Shown piece after piece: positions 1 to 9,393 of a stretch of 64,000 nucleotides of DNA. A program made the position numbers and the translations under genes. The DNA lies in NCBI GenBank assembly GCA_027422505.1, contig JAPQWV010000359.1, forward strand, positions 186,001 through 250,000. Direction: 5' to 3'. The notes beneath the pieces are model-generated. The model had not been told where the DNA came from. It saw only the letters and a list, made by a program, of their open reading frames with translations, and did not search any database. Numbering within the stretch: position 1 is the first letter of the stretch; every line of letters begins with the position of its first letter. The stretch comes from Craterostigma plantagineum (Eukaryota > Streptophyta > Magnoliopsida > Lamiales > Linderniaceae).

Positions 1-1991
1 AGCCTTTGGAATTCCTATAATGGACAAAATCATTAAATTTAATGAGAAGCATGGGTATCTATCCCAGCCCTGTACTGTACTGACGGTTTACTGTTTCAAA
101 TTTAGTTAAGTTCCTTGTATTATGTATGCTATTTTTAATTGTTTAGGCAGGGAAGAAATCCGCTTGCACTCATTTTGGCTCCTACTAGAGAACTTGCTCG
201 CCAAGTGGACAAGGAATTTTATGAATCTGCTGCAAAATTGGATACACTGTGTGTCTACGGTGGTGTTCCAATATCTCGCCAAATGAGCTCCCTTGATCGT
301 GGGGTTGATGTGGTTGTTGGTACTCCAGGCCGTGTCATTGATTTGATTAAGCGTGGTGCCTTGAATTTGTCGGAGGTGCAGTTTGTTGTCCTTGATGAAG
401 CTGATCAGATGCTCAACGTAGGATTTGCAGAAGACGTTGAGACTATTCTGGGCTATATAACACAGAAGCATCAGACGATGATGTTTTCAGCCACCATGCC
501 AAAGTGGATATTGCAGCTTACTCGAAAATTTTTGAAAAATCCAGTTTCCATCGACCTTGTGAGCTGCTGACTCTGAGCTTTAGATTTTTGGGCCTTTTGG
601 GTATTCTTGGTTAAAGTTGACAATCTTTCAATCTAAGCTTCTGATATAACTCTTCAAATATGTATGCAGGTGGGAGATTCTGATCAGAAACTAGCGGATG
701 GGATTTCATTATATTCAATTGCATCAGAAATGCGAGAAAAACCAGCAGTTATTGGGCATCTTGTAACGGTATGAATCCATACAATCAATTTCTTTTCAAT
801 TATAACTACATACAATTTCAATTAAATAGTCATTCATAATCTTTACACTATTCTATGAATTTGACTCCTCCATGTTTCATCCGTTAGGAGCACGCTAAAG
901 AAGGCAAATGCATTGTTTTCACTCAAACTAAGCGGGATGCTGATAGACTGGCCATAGCAATGCAGAGAAACTTCAAGTGTGAAGCTCTACATGGCGATAT
1001 TTCGCAGAACCAAAGGGAGAGGACCCTTTCTGCTTTCAGAGATGGGAGATTCAATATTTTGGTTGCCACTGACGTAGCTGCCCGTGGCCTTGACGTACCA
1101 AACGTTGATCTGGTGACTTATCATTCTATAATCTATATCTGTCTTTTTTAATGTCTTACTTTGTTTTGAATATGATGTTGGTTGGTCGTATTATGCTGTT
1201 CAGATTATACATTATGAGCTCCCCAACTCTTCGGAGATCTTCGTTCATCGATCTGGCCGTACAGGGCGCGCTGGGAAGAAAGGCACCGCAATTCTCATGT
1301 ATTCGTCCCATCAGCTCAGAGACATTAAATCTATTGAACGCGACGTGGGATGTCGTTTTGTAGAGGTAAGCCTTCAGCACATATTGACATTCTAACAGTG
1401 AGTTTCGTATCGACTGATTCTGTTAAACTTACATCTGTCTCTTTTCTTGTTTAGCTGCCAAAGGTGGCTGTTGATGAGGGGTCATTAGACTCGTATGGCA
1501 TGGATGGTGGTGGTCGTTTTGGCTATGGTGGAAATAGGGGAGGGAGTAGGTTTGAAGATTCTGGGTTTGGTCGATCTAGTGGTTTTGGTAGCTCTTCTAG
1601 GGGTGGCGGGTCCCGATTCGGTGGTCCTTCCTCCGGCGGTTTTGGAAGCTCAGGTGGGTCCCGTTTTGGCGGCCCTTCTTCTGGTGGATTTAGAAGCTCT
1701 GGTGGGTCCCGTTTTGGCGAGTCTGGTTCTGGCCGTTTCGGTGGGTCAGAATCTGGCTCTGACCGCTCGGGTTCTTTTGGGTCGGGTCGGTCCAGTGGGT
1801 TTGGGGACTTTGGCGGGTCAGTCCGAAACAGTGGCTCTCGTGGTGGTTCGAATCGCTCGAGCGGTTTTGGGGACTTCGGCTCTGATCGCTTCGGTGAGTT
1901 TGGTTCTGGAAAGAGTGGTCGTCCTAACCGCTTCAGGGACTTAGACGACGATGAGGACGCTGGTGACAGCAAAGGGAAGAGATTTTTCTGA
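1..1991 (+). CDS. RH53: DEAD-box ATP-dependent RNA helicase, RH9/RH53 (mitochondrial PMH) type, 5' end outside window
   Basis: ATP-dependent RNA remodelling enzyme; close relatives act in mitochondria on group II intron splicing. Exons read as 1-55, 147-558, 670-768, 888-1112, 1204-1365 and 1455-1991, all with GT/AG borders and no frame break. Visible motifs in order: PTRELA (Ia), TPGR (Ib), DEAD within VLDEADQM (II), SAT (III), IVFTQTK (IV), DVAARGLD (V) and [10 protein letters not shown] (VI). The Q motif and Walker A lie before the window, so the gene is truncated only by the window edge. After the core, 1455-1991 encodes a Gly/Ser/Arg/Phe-rich tail (about 160 residues) ending [13 protein letters not shown]..., which recalls RH53/RH9. 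A likely 3'UTR intron runs from about 2003 to 2184 (GTATTC...TTTCAG). Family placement is confident; RH53 versus RH9 is not settled. Confidence 0.93.
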
Positions 1992-2002
1992 AGCCATCAA
2001 AG

Positions 2003-2680
2003 GTATTCTTAAATTATTCTCTCCTAATCCTCGATTGCTTGTACCAGCAATTCTTTTATTTTTTAATTGTCTAAGCTAGTTATTTAGTTATATAATGGTC
2101 CATATTCTCGAACTATCTGCATAATGTGAAAGCCTCGTATGAAATCTAATCTAAACGTCGATATGTTTCCTTGTTTGATTTCAGTGTCAGCGCGGGATGG
2201 AAACGACGGTGAATGGATGCTCTATAAAACATCATTTCGCCTGCGCACAACTTTTATATCCTACCGAGAAGGCTCTTCTTCTACATAAAGCTGTTGCTGC
2301 TTAATTGCTTTTGAAGATGATATATACATGTTTAGGTGTTTTGTCTGTTTAGCTATCTATCTATATCTGCTTTGTCTCAAAAGTCTTTCAAATTCAGAGT
2401 TAGGAAGAACACGATGTAAGATATTCAACAACTACGTCGCCTTTGATAGATATATATAGTGCCTTATTGTAAGAGAGACTTGCAGATTGACCCCATCGGC
2501 ACAAACTATGATAAATTATTTAGGTTGTGTTTGATATAAAGATTGCAGTGTGGGAAAAAGAAAAGAGGTGTAAAATTATAATATTCGATCGAACAACCAA
2601 GCTAGCATCGTTTCGTTTTACTTCTACCCACAAATTTTGACAACCAGCGTTAAACCTTGAGAAAATGTAAATTTTTTTGG
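2003..2680 (+). other. 3' UTR of the helicase and short AT-rich spacer
   Basis: Holds a probable UTR intron (about 2003-2184) and a non-coding exon with likely polyadenylation between about 2300 and 2500. The remainder up to the Mutator element is AT-rich and shows no gene. Confidence 0.5.
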
Positions 2681-3562
2681 GGGATAAAACCTAAAATGGT
2701 CCCCGATATTTACCCTGTGAATCAATTTAGTCCCCGATGCGTGAACCAATTTAGTCCCCGATGTTATCGAAAATGAACCAAATTAGTCCCTCCGTCAATC
2801 CGACCGTCAATTTAGACCGAGATTGCATTTGCGACGGCTTTAGCGACGGAATATCCGTGCTAAATGAGAAAGTTAAAAAAAACAATAAATTAAATATTAA
2901 AAATGAAAAAATGCAAAAGAAAAAAGGGAAAAATTCAAAAAATAGAGTACACAATTAAAAAAAGAGAATATTACTAATGCACTAAATAAAAATAAATAAA
3001 ATAATAATAGTAAAATAAAAAACAAAATTAAAATAAAAATGATAAATTAAACATTAAAATGAGGAACAAATCCAAAAAAGGAAAAAAATTCAAAACATAG
3101 GGTAAAATCAAAAAAAGAGAATATACTAATAAATTTAAAAAAATAAATTATAATAAAAAATAAAATATATTATATTAAAAATTAAAGAAAAAGGAAAAAT
3201 AAATTTAAGAGTAATAATTTTGTTCTTCCTTTTTATTTAATTTTTTATAATAAATTTATTTTGTTTTTCCTCATTTTTAATGTTTAATTTATCATTTTTA
3301 TTTTAATTTTAGTTTTATTTACTTTTATTTATTTATTTTTTTATTATTATTTATTTTTATATAGTTTATTAGTAATATTCATTTTTTTTTAATTTTTACT
3401 CTTTTTGAATTTTTTTCCCCTTTTTTTTGCATTTATTCCTCATTTTTAATATTTAATTTATTATTTTTTTTAACATTTCATTTAGGAACGGATATTCCGT
3501 CGCTAAAGTCCAATGCCATCTCCGTCCAGATTGACGGTCGGATTGACGGAGGGACTAATTTG

Positions 3563-4351
3563 CTCACCCCCGAGTTGCCTACACCGCCCCCGACACTCCC
3601 TCCAGCCCCCAAGTCCAGAGATCCCCCAGGGATACTCTGATCTTGGAGGGTATCAGAAGGCAAATGCTCTATGATAGGTACAACATCCTTAATTTTGGGC
3701 AAGTCCCAGAATTACGATCGATGGTGAATACCATAGATCTACAAATGGAAGTCGAAATTCATATCGAATCTGCATTAGTAGATGATGGCTTCCAGCCCAA
3801 TGATATTCTCCACCGATTAAGGGAGATTAGGGGACTATTCATTCCCCTAGGGGGCAGCTCTTATCAGAATGAACTTATCAAGAGTATCTAGCACAAATAC
3901 GAGATAGGGGCACGCGGCAGAGTGTCCCCTATAGGCGTATTGTGCAAGCTCTTCGGAACTTTGATCTACTTTTAGAAACTAGAAGATAGGTAAGTCTTCA
4001 GGGTTCTCGACAAAATCGAATTTGTGATAGAATTTGCTTTTTTTGGTATGCCGCTCCACGAGGAAGGAGCGAAAGACGAATGTGCTGTGGTAATGTCCGA
4101 ATTTGCACCTATTTTGATTTATTTAGTGATCAGTTCGCTAGTTTCTTTGATCCCACTCGGTGTTCCTTTTCCATTTTCTTCCAATAGTTCGACCTATCCA
4201 GAAAAATTGTCGCCTACGAATGTGGTTTCGATCCTTCCGGTGATGCCAGAAGTCGTTTGATATACGATTTTATCTTGTTTCAATTTTATTTATTATTTCT
4301 GATCCGGAAGTAACCTTTTCCTTTCCTTGGGCAGTACCTCCCAACAAGATT
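3563..4351. other. 789-bp patch inserted in the Mutator element, flanked by ATTTG repeats
   Basis: The right arm of the hairpin is split: ATTTG (3558-3562) closes one side and ATTTG (4352-4356) opens the other, and joining them restores the arm. The patch has normal base composition, unlike the AT-rich host element. Its last quarter is mitochondrial nad3. Its first part holds an unrecognised open stretch (about 3640-3985, + strand) whose frame changes once near 3887, the continuation reading through ...YLAQIRDRGTRQ...LLLETRR before a stop. Whether this first part is also mitochondrial cannot be told by eye. The repeats may be a 5-bp target duplication or microhomology from break repair. Confidence 0.65.
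4093..4351 (+). pseudogene. nad3: Nuclear copy of mitochondrial nad3 (NADH dehydrogenase subunit 3), truncated and frameshifted
   Basis: From ATG at 4093 the reading matches plant mitochondrial nad3, the complex I membrane subunit: MSEFAPILIYLVIS..., then SNSSTYPEKLS. A missing base near 4215 shifts the frame at the conserved YECGFDP region (it continues in another frame as ...[14 protein letters not shown]), and a second missing base occurs near 4258. Similarity resumes through [28 protein letters not shown] and stops at 4351 where the Mutator arm restarts. Codons such as TCT-GAT-CCG and CCC-AAC keep C where plant mitochondria edit to U, so the copy looks DNA-derived rather than cDNA-derived. 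About the last quarter of the protein is absent. Not functional in the nucleus as written. Confidence 0.85.
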
Positions 4352-4569
4352 ATTTGGTTCATTTTCGATAACATCGGGGACTAAATTGGTTCACGCGAAA
4401 CATCGGAGACTAAATTGATTCACAGGGTAAACATCGGGGACCATTTTAGGTTTGTATCCCATTTTTTTGTATTAAAATAATAAAAAAAAAAAAAAGAAAT
4501 GCAGCCTTAATCTAAAACGAAACGGATTTGTGCGTGTAAATATATATATTATTTATACATGTAGGATTA

Positions 4570-5215
4570 AACGCCAAGCAAACGAAGCAACACTCTCTAC
4601 CATTGATGCTTTCATTTCATTATTGTGTCAACCGACTGGGAGAGGAAGAGGAAAGCAAAGCATATTTATCTAGCTTAGCTCATCGTGAGTATCTCTGGCA
4701 ACCTCTCTTCTTTTAATCGGCAACGATGTGTCTTGTCGAGTCCTGTATTGGCGATCTTCACTGTTTTGGATGATTCATTAGGCAATTCCATTACACGGCA
4801 ATTGAACTGAAATGAACTCGTCCATTGAACTTCCGCGTTTAATCTTGATTGAGATCGCTGCTCTCATTTTCTTTTGATAACAATTTGCGGTTCTTCAACT
4901 TGTTGAATGAATGAAATTGCAAAAGATGATTGATGGCTTGCAAGGAGATACCGACTTGATGATTTTATTGGGTTTACTTTGAACTAGTATTGGCGACTGT
5001 CATAGTTTGATTTATTGGCTTCGCTTTTTCCCTGTATGCTGCCCTTGTACAGGGAGTCTTCATCTGGTAAAAGCTGACCTGTGTAATTTTCATCAGCTGA
5101 CTCCCGTCTGCCCCTTTTATCGCTACTTTACTATAAGATCTTTTGGCTGCCTGTTACAGGGTAATATTGATGTGCTCGTGTCGTTTCCATCCATATATGG
5201 GTTGAAGTGCTTTTC
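4570..5215 (+). other. Promoter and 5' leader region of the WDR26-like gene
   Basis: Sequence between the Mutator element and the first coding ATG. It has the T-rich, intron-like texture of a plant 5' leader with one or more UTR introns; no coding ORF is credible. Confidence 0.35.
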
Positions 5216-7353
5216 ATGGGAGGTGTAGAGGAGGATGAACCTGCCTCAAAACGTGTGAAAGTATCGTTCGGAGAATATCGAGGCTTTCTAACGGTGCAGC
5301 TAATAAAGAAGGAAGTTGCTCCTCGGCTGACTCTATGGCGGCCCGCGGCTGTCATCTCATGGGGATGATGTGATTCTTGGTTCTAAAGGTGTCATTAAGA
5401 AAGTTGAACTTGTTAGGATCCTTCCGAGGCATTGTATTCACTTGGATATTCAAAGCTGGAGCACGTCTGGAGGAAGAATCTGGAATAAGTTTTACGCTCT
5501 TATATGGTGAATTTATTCATACAGCAGATTCTTAATGGGCAATGGGATGAAAGTGTTGCGACATTACGTGAAATTGGTTTACAGGATGAAACTGTAACTA
5601 AGTTGGCGTCTTTCATAATTTTAGAGCAGAAATTTTTGAACTTTTATGTGGAGAAAAAGTCATGGAAGCTTTAAAGACTCTTAGAGCTGAGATTGCACCA
5701 CTCTGTGTATGTAATGACAGGGTTCGGGAGATCTCTTACCTAATTGTGTCCCAATCGAAGTCAACTGATAGAACATATGGCCATGAGTTGCAACTTAGGT
5801 CTCGCGAGAAATTGCTGGAGGAACTGCAGAAGTTGCTGCCTCCGACAGCTATCATTCCGGAAAACAGATTGATTGTTCTTGTTGAACAGGCTCTTGACTT
5901 GCAAAAGGAGTCTTGCAGGTTTCACAAATCATCAGTTGGGGAAATGTCAATACTTACTGATCATCAGTGTGGACGGGACCAGATTCCTTCTCAGACGTGC
6001 AGGTAATGTGTTCACAGTAATTGTTTTCTCCTTTTAGCTGGGGTTCTCTTCCTTGGAGATTTACGGCGAGTTACTCATGGTTTATCTTCCATTGCTGACT
6101 CGAATTCTCTGAACTGTTCAGATACTAACCGATCACAATGATGAAGTTTGGTTCTTGCAATTTCTCACAATGGGGAGTATTTGGCCTCGTCATCTGCTGA
6201 TTGTCTAGTGATTATCTGGGAGGTTATTCAGTTTCCTCTGCCTTTTTAATTTGTTTTAGGCGGATTTAATCGCCAGTTTGAGTGCCAAATATCAAGTGTT
6301 TGTTTGAGCCTCATTTATACTCGCAGATGAATTGTTAGATCAACTGTTACTCGATTTGTCCTTTGATGGTCTGATGTTGTCTGCAGGTTAAGATGATGGC
6401 CAAGTTTTCGTGAAACACAAATTATCTGGACACAAGAAACCTGTCTCCTCCATCTCATGGAGCCCGGATGATAGACAAATCTTACTTGTGGTGTTGAAGA
6501 GACTATTAGACGATGGGATATAGTCTCTGGTGACTGCCTTCATATATATGAAAAGACGGTCTTGTTTGGTCTCTTCTGGATGGTCTTGGATGGAACGACC
6601 GTATTTGCTGGTGTTGCCAACAAAAGCATCATATTGTGGGATCTTGAAGGAAAAGAGTTGGAATGTTACAAAGGGCAGAAAACTCAAACATTGCAGATTT
6701 GGGGATCACTGCTAATGGAAAGAGCTTATTACAATGTGCAACGAAAATGCCATACAATTGTTTGGATGGGACACAATGTCTGAGAAATTCATTGAAGAAG
6801 ATCAAACAATAACTTCGTTTTCGCAGTCTATGGACAGAAATCTTTTGCTGGTAAGCCTAGTGAATGAAGAGCTTCATCTTTGGGATATAGATGGATGTCC
6901 CAAGATGGTTGCTAAATACAAAGGTCACAGAAGATCTCGTTATGTTGTGAGGTCTTGCTTGGGTGGACTTGAACAAGCATTTATTGCCAGCGGAAGTGAG
7001 GACTCGCAGGTGATGTGTTTTCCACTACGATTATTCTGAAGTTGTGTTTTACAACATCGAGAAATTATAACAACCTTGTCTACATAGCCATGTCTTTGGT
7101 AGAATCACTAACATGTTGTAATCTTTTGACATAGGTGTACATATGGCACAGATCTTCCTGCGACCCGATATTGATTTTGGCCGGGCATTCTGGGGCCGTT
7201 AACTGTGTTAGCTGGAATCCCACAAATCCACATATGCTCGCATCAGCTAGCGATGATCGTACCATACGAATTTGGGGATTGAATCGCATTGACGTGGATT
7301 ACAACGGTACGACTCATGCTAATGGCATAAACTGCTGCAACGGTGGCAACTGA
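5216..7353 (+). CDS. WDR26: WD repeat-containing protein 26 homologue (CTLH/GID-type), reading frame disrupted
   Basis: WDR26 proteins are LisH-CTLH-WD40 subunits or partners of the CTLH/GID E3 ubiquitin ligase. Start [13 protein letters not shown] at 5216 matches the family. CTLH-like sequence (LEQKFLNF..., about 5625-5660), then the linker [12 protein letters not shown] (about 5968-6000) and WD repeats. Exons: 5216 to about 6001, 6121-6221, 6387-7009 and 7135-7353. WD signatures: [14 protein letters not shown] at 6640, [13 protein letters not shown] across the last junction, and [15 protein letters not shown] near the C-terminus. The frame breaks repeatedly: in the LisH/CTLH part (about 5340-5560), near 6163, near 6485 and near 6560, mostly single missing bases. 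Introns persist, so it is not a retrocopy. It is either a young pseudogene or a real gene in unpolished consensus. Confidence 0.8.
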
Positions 7354-7704
7354 CCCATCAAAGTTATTACGTTTCTTTTGCTACTGTGCATAAATCTTTC
7401 TCTGTTACAACGGCAGGACCTTCGCTTCACATTTAACACCAAAAATGTTGTTGAGGTTTAATTTCGTTGCAAATGACAATACTTTGGTAATCTTCGTCGT
7501 GGTTTGCTAGAGAAACATGCATGGAATTGGCAACTTTAAGGCTGCCTTTGAAATGTCTACGAGTCGACATTGCTAATGATTACATCAGGACACAAAATGG
7601 ATAGATTATTGCGAGAAGAGATACTATGTCTGCTCGAATGATCTTGGCAGCAACACAAAAGAAAAAAGAGAAAAAGAAGAATCAGCCACAGTATCTCTAT
7701 ATCT
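7354..7704. other. Spacer between convergent WDR26-like and NPR-like genes
   Basis: Contains the 3' UTRs of two genes that face each other; no coding potential seen. Confidence 0.4.
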
Positions 7705-9393
7705 TACCTTCGACGGGCCTTACTCGTCATAACACCGCGCTTTGGAGACGAAGAACAAGAAGAAGCCGATGTCTGCCTTGCCCAGTTATTCTGCGCCATG
7801 TCTTTGCTAAAAGCCTTCATTACATCTTCCTTTAGTTCCATATACCTCATCTTCTTCAAACTCTGTTCTCTGGCGTGCCTCTCTCTAACAGCAGAGGCCC
7901 CAACGTATCGTCCTCTAACATTCGGTCGAGAAACTCAGAGCAGTTTGGGAAAAACCGCCGCCGACCCGTTTCCACTGCGACGAATAGAACAAAAAACATC
8001 GTCAAATCCCATTTCCAATAATATCACTTCAAAGATCCCTTTCGAAAAAAAAAACTTTTTACCCGTCATTTGCAGGGAGGATAGCCTCAGCTGAAGCCTC
8101 CTCACTTGCTCGGACGGTATCTCATTCAAATTCACCTCCGCAAAGTTCCCATACGATCCCTTCGATGATGTAAACTCCTTCGTCGTGTCCGCCTTCGCTA
8201 TCCTCATGGCCAGCTTAGCTTCCAACGGAAACAGCGCTCGAGCCATCGCCACTGTGCCATAAAATAAAAAAGAGTCGCTCGCTGTTTCCACCCCAAAACC
8301 AACTGGCGATAGAGGAGTAGCTCACAACAAGCTTACACAAGTCATACCTCGATTTTCGAAAGAGCAAAAGCCTCATGAGGAGATCGTCGCGACGAACATC
8401 GAATTCACGGACACGCTTCCCGCAAAGGGGGGGCTCCTACACATCTCCCTCTCCAAGACGTCGATGCAGAGCCTATCCTTGTTCGTCTCCTTGCCGTGCT
8501 GAGTCGCTCGTTGAAGTCCTTCGGGCGCGTAAGCCTCCTACATATCGCAACCGCCGTCTGCCCGTCCCTCGTCGTGTCGAAGACCGACGCCCCCTGAGAG
8601 AGCAGAGCCACGATCACGACGGGTCCCGCCGCCTAGCCGCTACGTGGAGGGCGGTGAGCCCCCTCGGGTCCTAAGGCCGACTTCGGCCCTCCCGAGGCTC
8701 AAAACCTCGTTCATCAACTTAGGGTTGCAATAGCCGCCGCGTAGTGAAGGGCGTACGAAGAGTCGAGAGTCACCTTGTCGGACTCGTCGAGGAGTAAGGC
8801 TAAGAGCTCGACGTCGTCCGAGTCTAGCGCTTTGTGGATCCTCTTGACGTTTCTTTCGATCGATGGATCTATCTGTAATAACGGGTCTTGTCCTTCGCTT
8901 GTTAGTTACAAATTCGGCTTCGGCGCGGAGTAATTTGACTTCGTCCGTGGCTTCGAAAGGAAGCTCCTTCTCGACGATGATGTCGTCGAGGTCCGACGTG
9001 CGATCCTTTGTATGCATTGGGAGAGGAGGGGTGGAGTTGGAAGTGCGACGCCACTTTAATTATGGGGATACATCCTCGGCGAATGCCTTGTCCACGTAGG
9101 CGAGCAGCCTCCGCTGATATAAAAAAAATTACGCGTCTAAAATTAGAAAATAAAAGAACTCAGCCTAGACGTTAAGGAAGGGCGTGCTGAAAATACAATA
9201 TATAAAATAAAAAAAAAGAAATGATACACTCTCCAGAAGCTTGAGCGTTTAGGTGAAGTGGTCATTCAGAATTACCTGAGAGAGAATCTCGAGTTCTTGG
9301 ATCTTAAACGTTGCGGAAGCGCATCATCTCGACGGCGTAGTTGATCGACGGCCCACAAGCGTCGTGGGCGCACGATCTATCGACGCAAGTTGA
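7705..9393 (-). pseudogene. NPR3/NPR4-like (salicylate receptor, BTB-ankyrin) gene, 5'-truncated and frameshifted
   Basis: NPR proteins are salicylic-acid receptors and TGA-factor co-regulators. On the minus strand: 9276-9393 encodes the end of the BTB region (CVDRSCAHDACGPS, then frame-shifted KIQELEILSQ); 8347-9113 begins RRLLAYVDKAFAEDV and contains ankyrin repeats (NEVLSLGRAEVGLR, VALLSQGASV, DGQTAVAICRRLTRPKD, then KDRLCIDVLERE); 8063-8251 has VAMARALFPLEAKLAMRIAKA; 7705-7974 has ETGRRRFFPNCSEFL and the basic C-terminus ending KARRR-stop. Several single-base indels break the frame (for example near 8500 and 8690). The first part of the BTB domain is missing: NPR similarity ends abruptly at about 9393, where intron sequence of the neighbouring UPL gene begins. 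No start codon is present. Confidence 0.85.

Larger units (their letters stand above)
2680..4460. mobile_element. Mutator-like (MULE-type) foldback element with 9-bp target duplication, carrying an inserted DNA patch
   Basis: Left end GGGGATAAAACCTAAAATGG and right end CCATTTTAGGTTTGTATCCC are inverted copies, and the similarity continues for about 100 bp (repeated phrases of the type 'tttagtccccgatg'). Directly outside lie identical 9-bp repeats ATTTTTTTG at 2671-2679 and 4461-4469; a 9-bp duplication is the Mutator hallmark, although this one is low in complexity. Inside, 2767-2960 pairs with about 3430-3562 as a second inverted repeat around a very AT-rich core, so the original element was a hairpin. 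No transposase is encoded, so it is non-autonomous. The patch at 3563-4351 interrupts the right arm. Confidence 0.8.

Noticed and set aside
1523..1972. 149-residue ORF antisense to the helicase tail
   Set aside because: Mirror of the Gly/Ser-rich codons of RH53; no independent signal.
4024..4260. nad3 as a functional nuclear gene
   Set aside because: Two frameshifts, missing C-terminus, no targeting sequence or promoter, unedited codons.
8375..8674. Plus-strand Arg-rich ORF
   Set aside because: Antisense shadow of the NPR ankyrin exon, whose minus-strand reading has clear family similarity.
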